Assembly: GCA_905178155.1 (NCBI GenBank)
Contig: CAJINV010000003.1
Span: 1,483,557 to 1,547,556, forward strand
From: Amoebophrya sp. A120
Taxonomy: Eukaryota; Sar; Dinophyceae; Syndiniales; Amoebophryaceae
Direction of reading: 5' to 3'
DNA: 64,000 nucleotides
Each line of letters starts with the position of its first letter. Position 1 is the stretch's first letter. The notes below the pieces were generated by a model, which was not told the origin of the DNA, made no database searches, and saw nothing but the letters and a program-made list of their open reading frames with translations. The position numbers and the translations under genes were made by a program. This document shows, one piece after another, positions 20,541 through 30,500 of the stretch.

Positions 20541-22791
20541 ATGGCGACCGGGGCCGGATCCTCTCCCAGCAATGAAAGGCAGGTAGCCGCATCTCCCAAT
20601 GACGTGCCATCCCATGTACAGATTCGAGTGCGGAACTTCACCGGCACCGAGCACGTCGCTTTCCTTGATACGTCGACTTTCAAGACCGTGCGGGATCTTT
20701 CCTGCGAGGCTGTCCTCTGTCCAGCGTTTTTCGATAAGGACGATCTACCGCCGCCCTGCCTCATTCGCTGGACACTTGTGGAGGAAGACGGTTCCGGTGG
20801 CGAACATTCTCAAAATGCCGATGCCGACAACATGCTTGTTGACGACGAGCATGCGTCGCGATCGCAATCTAAGTCGAGCCAGGAACACGACATGCGGAGC
20901 TCCTGTCGTGCCAGTCCGAGCGACGGCGCCGATGGGGTAGAAAGTCAGGAGAACGACGAAAGCAAGAAAGTCCAGGGAAGCCAGCAGAAATTCCTCCAGG
21001 TGAACAAGGAAGTCGAACAGGGCCAGGAAGACGACCAGAGCCAGGAAGTCGAACAGGGCCAGGAAGCCGAGGGGACCCCGGGCCCGGGAGTCCAGGAGAA
21101 CCCGGAAAACGAGCAGAGCCAGTTAGACAGCGACGCGGACGAGATGTCGGAGTGGGAGTCTGAGTCGAGCTCGAGCAGTGTAAGCAGCAGCCAGAGCTGC
21201 AGCATTGCAAGCGAAGAGTCCACCTCGGGGTTTTTAAGTCCGGACACAAAGTTGCAGTTTGTTCAACATGTTGTCTACCAGTTTGCTGTGGTTTCGAAAG
21301 CCTGCGACATGCGGCTACGGCCTGACGAAGCTGACCAAAGCTACAGGCGACGCGTCGCGCGCATGATTGATTCGCTGACCTCCGTCGAAGAGGCGCATGC
21401 GTTTCTTTACGACCACCCCTACAGCAATATTCCGGCCCAGCATCTCGACTTGTTATGGGGCGTCTTACCAACCCAGCGCGGGATACAAATTAAAGTCGCT
21501 CCCACTCGATTATCGTCGAGCGGCAGAAGACTTCGAAGAATTCGCTCAGGGAGGTGGAACCTGATGTGCGCTGCATTAGAGCTGACTGCAACGCAGTGGA
21601 GTAAGCGGCTCCAGACCATTCAACCGCAGCCACCGCAGCCGCACCACTTGCTCGTGGCACCCTTTTCGAATTCGTTGAACACGTATCGGACTTATTTTCA
21701 TATGGAGAAAAACAACGGACCAGACGGTCATCACAACTACGCAGGGGAATACTTTTCCCCGCTAGAGGATCGCGTCCACCGTCCTGGTCAACCGGTTCGA
21801 GTGATGCCGTTTCCTGGTCCAGATCATGTCTTTCCATCGCGTTCCCTGTTCGCTTTCGGAGTTGCGCAACACATCTTCCACCACGGCCCGCACGCGGAAG
21901 ATAGCCGAGCGCGTGATCTTTTCAACCCGCATCTTGGGTTTCCTCAAGGTGTAGGGCGGACCGAACTCCTGCGTGTGTTGGAGCGAGCGCTGGAAGTAGC
22001 TCACGTCGGGGGAAGATGGGCTTTGAAAATGTTGCAGATGACGATCTTCGTGGACCCGTGCCCGGATAGGCAACTTGGAAGTCTATGCGACATGCAGAAA
22101 AGCGGCGACTTTTGTCAGACTCTGCTGAAACAGTTGGCGAAAAATGGCGACAGTCTGGCTGAGTTTTTTGCGTTGCTCCCACACCATGACAGTTGCGAGG
22201 GTCCACACAACCAGCGTGAGTGGAAGAGGAAAATTCGAATTGGAGTCGAACGCACACTCGCCACGATCTCCAAGCAGCCGCACTGGTCCGACGACCTGCG
22301 CGAAGAATACTACAGACGTGAGCTTCCCGAAAGCATTTCTGACGCACTAAAGGAAGTATCCACGCTGCAGAAAATGTCCCTTGACCTTGCGGAATTTCTC
22401 GAGTTAAAAATCTGCCAGAAAACCAATCTGAAGTACGACTCTGCGCTCCTGCGGAAGACCCTGCGGGACGTGATCGAGAACACCAGCCTGGGTGGAGCCG
22501 GTAGTTCCAGCCTTGTGTACTGGCTTCGATTGCACACCCGCAGTACAGTACTGCGGGTGTGCAATCGAAGCCTACTGTCGGGAAGTTCACGACGTGGTAA
22601 CGGAGGAGCTCGGTGTCACAGTTAATTGGGAGCAAGTGCGCGTTGTTTTTGGCAAGCCCACGATCACCTTCCGCGCCGACAATGAAGGACCGACGGCAAT
22701 GCTTGCAACCGGAGGTGCTTCATCCTCATCAGCACCGGTACCGGAACAAGTGCCACCGCCAAACCAGCGCGCGTCCGGAGCTGAGGTTTAA
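20541..22791 (+). CDS. Unknown acidic protein interrupted by a palindromic mini-introner
   Basis: Not recognised. ATG 20541 opens a frame that would end at 22625 in a poor-quality tail. Removing 55 nt (22523-22577) joins TAC TG / T CGG GAA in frame and extends the protein to TAA 22789-22791, for 731 residues. The N-terminal 90 residues have a beta-rich, ubiquitin-like look (tentative). Residues about 130-200 are Gln/Glu repeats (EVEQGQE-type), followed by an acidic Ser-rich stretch. The C-terminal half is better ordered, with long predicted helices (ALERALEVAH, LLKQLAKNGDSLAEFF) and a final REVHDVVTEELGVTVNW segment that is only reached by the splice. A possible AATAAA lies at 22860. I cannot assign a function. 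Confidence 0.6.
22523..22572 (+). mobile_element. 50-nt perfect palindromic mini-introner
   Basis: The sequence 22522-22545 (GGCTTCG...CGCAGTA) is exactly complementary to 22549-22572, with a 3-nt loop CAG. The direct repeat TACTG flanks it at 22518-22522 and 22573-22577. Excision of 55 nt changes frame by +1 and connects two coding frames, so it behaves as an intron. Confidence 0.8.
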
Positions 22792-23282
22792 CACGCCTGT
22801 CCCGATTTTTGAAAGGTTGCTTGCCTTCGGTTCTTTTTGAACAGAGTGAAGAACAATTCAATAAAATAACTGAACGAAAGTGTGGACTGCAGAGATCATT
22901 AAATTAGAAACTCTGGATGAATGCCACAGAAACGTTCGAGAATGTCCGTGGACGATATGAAATATCAATCGGCGGCAAGAAGCAAGAACAGCTACAAATC
23001 GTGTATTGTAAAGTGAGGATTTTCATCTCCTGACACTCACGACTGGTTTATTTTTCGTCAGGAAAACGAAAGAGAAAGGCGGATGCGGATCCGATCCTGC
23101 TACATGTTCACCCAGCTCTGGTAAACCGACGGATCTAGAGCCGGACCAACGTATTTTTGAACGAAGGAAAGGCACATTTTTTTCAGCGTACCTTCTTGGC
23201 GAGTGGTCAGGAGCGCTCATCTGGCATTGCGAGTAAAGCAGATGATATAGGTTTCACGCGATTCCGTTTTTCGCCAAACAAG
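22792..23282. other. Intergenic region
   Basis: About 490 nt. AATAAA near 22860 may serve the upstream gene. The in-frame stretch from 23157 to 23282 lacks an ATG and is taken as leader of the hydrolase gene. Confidence 0.5.
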
Positions 23283-24866
23283 ATGTCCAACGCAGCGCAC
23301 GCTGGGCCTGCCACATCGGGCCCGCCATGGGAGGACTTGGACTACCCACGACTAGCGAGCACGCGCCAGCTAGAACTGCCGCCCGGTGTGACGGTGCCCT
23401 CTCGACTCCCCGAAGAGCGGTCCCTGGACGTGGACGGTACAAGGGTCCTATACTGGTCGCGTTTTATACTCGGGCCCCGAGGCGGCTGTAATGAGAACGA
23501 CCCTGTGCGCCTGGTGGTTTGCCTTCCCGGGTTGTGCTGCTCGAAAGCGGATTTTCAGGCGGCTGTGTGCCACGCGGAGCACCCGGATATGCCCATCCAC
23601 GTCGTCGCTATGGACTGGCCGCAAACAATTTGCGGCGAAGGCGAGCACGGAGCCGCCGCTTTCCCGACGATGACCGACCTGGGTGCGTTCGTAAGTAAGT
23701 TCGTTGCCGCAGTGTGGGAGGAAAGTGCGCGCGAGTTGGCTCATGTTTGTCTGGAGAAAGAACCCGTTCTCGTCGGTCACAGCATGGGCGGCGTTGCAGG
23801 TCTTTTCTGCATAGGGAATGACAACTTCCGGCTAGTTACGCAGCAGACACGTCGCACGACGTATCACTCTTTTGTCAATGTGGAGGGGTCGTTTATCGGG
23901 TCGCGGAAGAATCTCATCGTTCATCTATGGGAGGAGCATTTTGCAAAGGGAGAAGAGCTTCCGCTTGAAACGCTCCAGCGCGAACTGGGCGAGAGAAATG
24001 AGGAGCCCGAACAGCTGCTTGCAGCGCAAAAGGAAGAGGTGGAACTACAGCCGACGAGTAGCTCAAGAACGGAAATTGAGGTGGGTCCGCGTCGCTGGCG
24101 TCGACACCTCGGGGAGTGTGGCGGCGTGCAGGCGTGGAAACAATATTCGGAACCTCTGGTGCGACATTGGACTGACGAAGGGAGCATAGAAAAAGCTAAA
24201 GGATGGTACCGAGATTGCATCCTGTCAAAGCAGGCCGTACAAGCCGGCGCGACGTGGACATCTGAAAAATCGGCTCTGGCGGCATCGCGACATGCAGCGG
24301 ACACGCTATACTCCTCGACGGCCGACGCGACCTTGGTCGGGGCAGAAGCGGCTTCACACGTTGCCGCGGAAGAAGTAGAACCCAGAAGCCTCCATTTAGA
24401 CGTGCCAGTGGAGCAGGACAGGGCTGAAGAGAATCCACGAGATGATCACTATAGCAGCAAAGTGCCGGCTTTGTTCGTGATCGGGGAACACAACAAAACG
24501 AACTTTCAGAAGGAGTATGCGTTTCTGCAGCAAAACAGTTATGATGTGGTTGCTGTGAACGGCGCAGGCCACTTTCCCATGATAGACCAGCCACAACAGT
24601 TTTGGAAGCTGGTTTCAGATTGGATTCGAGAAATCGACGGTCTACGTCGACAGCTTTCCGCAGCATCTCAAATGCCTTTTGGGGCAAAGTCACGCATCAC
24701 TGGTTGCGCAAAACTGAAGGATCATCTACCGGTTTGCTGTTCATGCGTAGTGTTTGTTGCTTTCAATGTATTGAAGCACTGTAATAGCTATGTTGTCAGT
24801 TGGTTTAAGTACTCGGTATTTGCTTTCTTTTTGTTTCGCCGCTCTTCGAAAGAAGTGAATTTCTGA
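23283..24866 (+). CDS. Alpha/beta hydrolase
   Basis: Start chosen at ATG 23283 (MSNAAHAGP), because the upstream in-frame region has only TTG; 527 residues. The oxyanion-loop region reads LVVCLPGLCCSK. The nucleophile elbow is GHSMGG (Ser about residue 167), and the catalytic His is in NGAGHFPM (His about 430). The acid is probably in the FVIGEHNK segment, where Glu could replace the usual Asp. An insertion of about 200 residues, Glu/Ala-rich, separates the elbow from the acid, making the protein longer than the usual 280-350 residues. The last 50 residues after DWIREID contain hydrophobic Cys-rich stretches and might be a tail anchor or spurious read-through of an unrecognised intron. The substrate cannot be told from sequence; ester hydrolysis is the family default. 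Confidence 0.8.
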   Translation: MSNAAHAGPATSGPPWEDLDYPRLASTRQLELPPGVTVPSRLPEERSLDVDGTRVLYWSRFILGPRGGCNENDPVRLVVCLPGLCCSKADFQAAVCHAEHPDMPIHVVAMDWPQTICGEGEHGAAAFPTMTDLGAFVSKFVAAVWEESARELAHVCLEKEPVLVGHSMGGVAGLFCIGNDNFRLVTQQTRRTTYHSFVNVEGSFIGSRKNLIVHLWEEHFAKGEELPLETLQRELGERNEEPEQLLAAQKEEVELQPTSSSRTEIEVGPRRWRRHLGECGGVQAWKQYSEPLVRHWTDEGSIEKAKGWYRDCILSKQAVQAGATWTSEKSALAASRHAADTLYSSTADATLVGAEAASHVAAEEVEPRSLHLDVPVEQDRAEENPRDDHYSSKVPALFVIGEHNKTNFQKEYAFLQQNSYDVVAVNGAGHFPMIDQPQQFWKLVSDWIREIDGLRRQLSAASQMPFGAKSRITGCAKLKDHLPVCCSCVVFVAFNVLKHCNSYVVSWFKYSVFAFFLFRRSSKEVNF

Positions 24867-25028
24867 CGTCGTGGCTACTCAATGCCGTAGACAGCTGCAA
24901 GGTGCCTTGTGTACTACTAGTTCTTTTTATTGTTTCGGAAAAATGAAATGCAAGCGCGAGAAGCGCAAGTAGTACCCTGTGTGTACCTGTAAGGTCGTGA
25001 AGTACCATCAGAGTCTGCGACACAGAAA

Positions 25029-26783
25029 ATGAGTCGAGCTTCTCCAGACCTCGAGGCTCCGCTCCTTCTGGTTCGAAACGATGGACCGCCGGTGAAAGGA
25101 CCTGCTGGTGTTGCTGTCCAGTCTAAGTCTCAGCTTGCGCAGCAGAACCCAACGCGTCTGAGCATCGATTGGAGCAGCACGACGGGACTGCGGGGCCTGT
25201 GCGCGGTGCAGATCATGGTGGGTCACTTTTTCTTCGGCATGGCGCCGCGGAGCTTGCGACAAGTGTGCAACGATCCCGGGGTGACCGACAAGGCGTACGC
25301 TGTGATAGTCGCCATGGATCAGCCGGTAGCGCTGTTTTTCCTCCTGAGCGGCCTTCTGTACGGCGTTCTCTACTACGACAAGCTGGACTGGATACAACCC
25401 GTTTTTAGTAGCAGCTCGCATGATAAAAACCAGCCCCAACAACGACCTGAATCAACAAGTTCAAAAAAGACCAACTATGAAGTCTGGAAGACATTCACAC
25501 AACGGCGGTTTGCGCGTTTGGCTCCTGCATGGTACGTGGCTCTCCTGTGTATGATGCCGTTTTACCTGCCGGACGAGAACCTCCGACCGCAGCGAACGAA
25601 GGTCGAAGGCACGTTGACGGCGGTGACGTTTTTGCAGAGCGTGCTGGGCCCGCCCGACGGGTTTCCTCACGTCATTCCGCCACCGCACGGCCCCGGCTGG
25701 CAAATCTCCGCCTTCATGCTCTCCTACGCCTGCTTACCGCCGGTGTTTTGGCTGTTCAAACGGTACATCTACATGCTCTATGTAGTATAGCAGGTTTTTG
25801 AAGAGTACAAGTGGTACTTTTTGTCTAAGTTCGATTGAAACAAATGAATTTGATGAAAGTCACGTTTTGTTTCATGCATGCTTGGATCTTGATCCGCTTT
25901 GTTTCATTCTCTTACCGCCAGGTTGCCAGACGTTGCCTTAGCTTTGCTGATCGTCGCGCTTTTCGGTGTGAGCCTGGGGGTGATGCAGCTTTGCCTGTAC
26001 TGGATTCCGATCGGTTTTGTGCACTCCTTTTTCTTCGCTCGTTTCCCGAACGTCATGATGGGCGTAGCGCTGGGGATGCTAGCCAAAAGACGGGTCTGTC
26101 CGGAGAAGCGCACGCACCAGGAGAGTTTTATTTGGTCGGCGTTCGACAGAATGTCAATACTGTCGACTTCTCTACCCACGAATAAAACAAGCCTCGTCAG
26201 TGAAAAACGGAAGTGGCTTCTGGACGGCTGCTTCGCAATCTACGTGTGCTACAATGCGGGGTATGTGCCCTTGACGCATTACGACGGGGACATCTGGCTT
26301 CAGTTCTACCTGCTGCCGCTGTATTGCGTCTGGCTCTGGTGGCTCGTCGTGGTTGTGGATAACACAAAAGGCAAAGAGATTTTGGAGCCCCCGCAGAGGA
26401 GCAGTGCGATGATCACATCGGGCGGAGAGAAGAACTCGACGTCTTATTCCAGTACGATATCGGAACAAGCTCAAGCTGCAAGAAAGCCCACTGTTGTCGA
26501 GACTGTTTTGACGTCAGAATGCCTGCAAACTACTGGGGATTGGTCTTACGTGTTGTACTGTTTCCACTGGCCGACCTACTACTTCGCTACTTGGTTACTC
26601 TCTGGGTTCTCGACGGAATTCATCTGGCATCGCTGCTTGATACTCGCGCAAGGCAATGGCTGCTTCGGAATGGAGTACTGGCATTTGCCGATTGCCGTCG
26701 GCCTCTGCTTTTGTTTCTCCGGGTTTTTCTCGATCTACGTCGAGGACCGAATACGGAAAAAGATTGACGCCGTTTTGGGATAG
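25029..26783 (+). CDS. Acyltransferase 3 family multi-pass membrane protein
   Basis: Two exons, 25029-25762 and 25922-26783, joined by a canonical GT-AG intron (25763-25921) that restores LFKRLPDVAL in frame; 531 residues. The N-terminal signature LRGLCAVQIMVGHFFFG and the VALFFLLSGLLYG helix are typical of acyltransferase 3 (OafA/NRF-6-like) proteins, which transfer acyl groups across a membrane. The conserved His in the GHF motif is present. Several further hydrophobic helices follow (ALALLIVALFGVSLGV, YLLPLYCVWLWWLVVVV, GLCFCFSGFFSIYVED), and the final helix ends in the ED-R pattern seen in the family. It has a Ser/Thr-rich loop between helices. The acceptor substrate is unknown. Confidence 0.85.
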
Positions 26784-27525
26784 GAAGATGAAGTGAGCAC
26801 TCGTTTATTTGTTTTCAAGTGTAAACACTCGACAATATCGATGTAACTAGTCGATTGAGCATTTCTTATTCAAACATAAGCAACTACGCGCACAGGCAGA
26901 TCTACTGAATAAAGTCATATCATACGAAAAACGAGTGGCACGTAGTCATGAAAGTGATGTTTCGCTATGGCTCGAAGCATTCTTTTTCACCAAACCAAAA
27001 TGTATAAAAAGTGAAACAGCAGACAGAGTTTCTAAAATCCAAGTTTTTCGTGGGCGATGGCGATTGCGAAGAAGAGAAGGCAGCACCTCTCGCTTCCAGC
27101 TGTCCCGCCTTGCCCGGTATTGGACCTCGTTTTATGGAACGGCTCCTAGGGCGGAAAGACGAGTCTTTCGGGCGGAAAGACGAATCTTGTCGTCTTGGAA
27201 CGCAGCGTCTTAGAGGACGCTCCCCAAGGATAGTTTGCTTCCTGAGTACGATGCTTTCCTTCCCGACGGGAATAACCCTTTGCAGAAAATTTGCGTTTTG
27301 CTCTTCAGGAAGACTACGCTTGTAGTGAAGATACGATCTTTCTTTTACGAATTGAAATTGGTCCGTGTTTGATCTGTTGGCTCCCAGCAGTACGCCAGAA
27401 CCTCGCATTTTCATCACAAGAGGATACTTGTTTTGTCGATAGGGTTAGAGAGATAAATAGTGCCTATGTATCAGATCTAGTAAAGTCAGTGGCATCCTGT
27501 AACGCTCGCAATTATTTGGAAAGAC
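26784..27525. other. Intergenic region
   Basis: About 740 nt without a supported gene. Near 27149-27188 a short tandem duplication GGGCGGAAAGACGA(G/A)TCTT occurs twice. Confidence 0.5.
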
Positions 27526-30500
27526 ATGCGTACTATCGGAAGGATTGGGCTTGAGGCCCAGTACAACGCGCGAACCGGCTCTGCAGTGAAGGCGGAGCAT
27601 GTCTGGTTCGTCCGTTCCATGCTGGCGTTACTGACAGCCGCTGCGGTTTCGCTTTGGGATTTCGTCGTGCCATATTTTTACTTCGAGCTGTTCCTGCCCA
27701 CAGTTGGCCGCTATGCACTTACCGAAGCGTGGGTTGCCAGTGGGGCCTTCTTCCTCTGGATTAACGTTTTCAGTCTCATCCGGACCGCCGGGCTCCGTAG
27801 CGAGACGCTTAATAAGTGGCACATACACGATTACAAGGCCCGCATGGCCGGTCGCGGCTGGACCGTAGAAGCAGAGGCGGGGGATGTTGGCACTGTTAGC
27901 CACATATCTTCCGCCGCCAGGAGCGATGTTGTTTTCGCGAGCAGCGAAGTAGAGGCGGCCAAGACGACGTCCCGAAAAAATCTACGCCAGGAGAAATGGA
28001 CGTGGAGGCAGTATTTGTTTCAGAGTCAGGGCGCAAAGAAAGCTTTTCTGCCAGTTTTCGTCTACATGTTGGCGATATTTCTATTCCACGAGTTCGTACG
28101 CAAGAGGCCACCGCTAACGGAGAGGTACCCGGATAAATTCCGTTGCCTGGCGGAACTGGGTTTCGGAGTGGTTGCGTACGTATGGGCTCAGAGAAATTCA
28201 TGTCTAGTACCATGTTCGAAAATTTAAATTTCGCAGTTTTCGAATAGCGCCAATGGCAAAACATTGCGCGCCTCCTTTGCTTGTGCAAGTTGCCCAGCCA
28301 CGGAGCTGCTGCCAGAGTCGAACCGCTACAGTTCTGCAAGAAGTAGCGACGGCAGCGCCGGCGCCGCGCTTTTTATTTCGCACGTTAAGCGCTTCGGCCC
28401 TCTGGGTTATGACCTCACTCCTGGCATCCTGCTCTGTTGTGGTCGTCGCCCGGGCACAGGCCTGCCGCCCACGTTGGGGCCTTTGCCCGAAGAAAAAACT
28501 GGAGCAGTTGCACTGGTCGCCGGCTTGTGTTTCTCGGTCTTAGGTGTTTCGGCTCAGTTTGGTGGCTCTGCGTGTTTTCGGTTTTCGGCGGTTTTGTCGG
28601 CCATCGGGGGCCGCGATTTGGGGGCAGGGCATAGGGGTTCTGGCCGCCGGGAGCGTCTGTAGTTCGCCCCTCTGAGTGGCAGAGCGACACCTCTACAGAC
28701 GGCAAGCATTCACGATCGGCACTGGCACTATGAAGATTGTGGCTAAGAAACCAGCTGAGTGGAGTGCGTTGCGAACCACTTTAGGGCATGTTCTGAATAG
28801 TGAGGGGCCCGGCTCCGGTTTTCAGGGGGTGCGCTCTGTGGTCCCCTCGCGGTGTGTAGCTGCAAGGCTTTGCCGGAAGGTGGCTGCCCGAGCCCTCCTT
28901 CCGGCGCCCTCCAGGCATTCTCTTGTGGGGTGTTTTAAGTCGTCGTCGATGTGGCGCCACGCTAGGGCCAGCTCGGAAAAGGAAGGGCATTAGGTCCGCG
29001 CCCGGCTTCGCATAGGCCAGGGCGCAAGAGGTTTCGGGCCGTGGACAAGCAAAGCCAACAAAGCTGAGCGCCTTCGCCGTGGTTCGGCAAGCTGGTTGCC
29101 CTTCGTGAAGTGAAGCGCCTCAACTCCGGCCATTTTTGTAAAACCCGCCCCCGACTGCGAGGTGGCTCGAGGCGAGACAAATGACACGGCCCCACGTGGA
29201 TGCCAGCATAGGCAGGCTCCTCCCGCTTCGGCCTCTGGGGCAGGTAGGTCTGCAAGGGTTGAGCGGCCTCAGCTCAGAAGGGGGCGATGGGCTTTGCCTT
29301 CAAAGCTGAAGCGCCTCGGGTCTGGCCATTTAGAAGAAAGCAGCGGGAGGGCCGGGGCCGTTTCCGGGTTGGGACGAGGGGCGCCTGGGTTCCGAAGAAT
29401 GTGGCGGAGGTTTGGAAGGAGGGGGTCCAGGCTCCGGATGAGGGCGCTTGGGCTGTGGAAGAAGTGGTCTGGGTTCCGCGTGAAGGGGGCCGGGGCCCAC
29501 AGGAGAAGACCTGGCTCCGGGAGTAGGCGGCTGAACTTGTAGAGGAGGTGGTCCGGGTTGGGAAGGAGAAGGCTCGGGCCCCAGGGGAGGTAGCGGGGGT
29601 TGGGGGAGGAGGTAGTTGGGACATCTGCTGGCGCTAGTGCAAATTGTTGGGGATGAATCGTTTTCGTTTTGGATTTGCGTTCGACTCTTCCGGCTACACC
29701 TTGCAATGAGTCCAGGCAGGGACTCCTTGCAAGGACTCCTTCGAAGGAGTCTTTTAAATTTACGCACTTGAATTTATTGCCATTGGCAACAAATTCAAGT
29801 GCGTAAATTTAAAAGACAGTAAATTCAAGTGCGTAAATTTAATTATGAAGAGAAATAGTTGAGACTCTATTGAAAGAGTCATTGCAGTGAGTCGTTCCAG
29901 TGACTCTTTTAAATTTTCACACTTGAATTGTTACCCATCGGGGGTAGCAAAAAAAAGAGTGCTGAAAGCGACTCGTTTTTCGAGACCAATAACAGCCCCA
30001 ACAAATTTTCACACTTGAATTAATTTCCACCAGGAGGAGTCGCCTTCGTCAGTGGCGAATAGATTTTCAGTTTACAATGGGCATTTTCACCTCTAGGTGA
30101 GAGGCGAAAGCGCTGTCGCCTCTCACCTAGAGGTGAAAATCCTCATTGGTAACTGAAAAGCTTTTCAGTTACCAATGGGGATTTTCGCCACTCGGTGAGT
30201 GGCGAAAGCGCTTTCGCCACTCACCGAGTGGTGAAAATCCCCATTGGTAGCTGAAAAATGTTTCAGTTACCAATGGGGATTTTCACCAGCCGGGGGCCGG
30301 CGAAAGGCATTTACACACTTGAATTTCTCAGGCTCTAAAAGAAAAGCGGCGTTTTTCTTTTAGAGCCTGAGAAATTCATGTGTGTCAAATTCGATTTCTT
30401 CAAAAAGTTCAACCTTTGGCCGCCGTGATCCGGAGCTGGCAATCAAGCCAGCCCCGACGGTCGGCGACCAACCGCCTTGTTGGCGAAAGCGGATTGGTTC

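Noticed and set aside
22522-22572. Palindrome as a sequencing or assembly foldback artefact
   Set aside because: Not fully excluded, but the 5-bp flanking repeats and restored frame would be an unlikely coincidence.
28253-29767. Several overlapping open frames on both strands in the GC-rich half of the giant insertion
   Set aside because: Pro/Arg/Gly low complexity in every frame and no domain; it looks compositional. I cannot exclude a diverged transposase, but nothing supports one.
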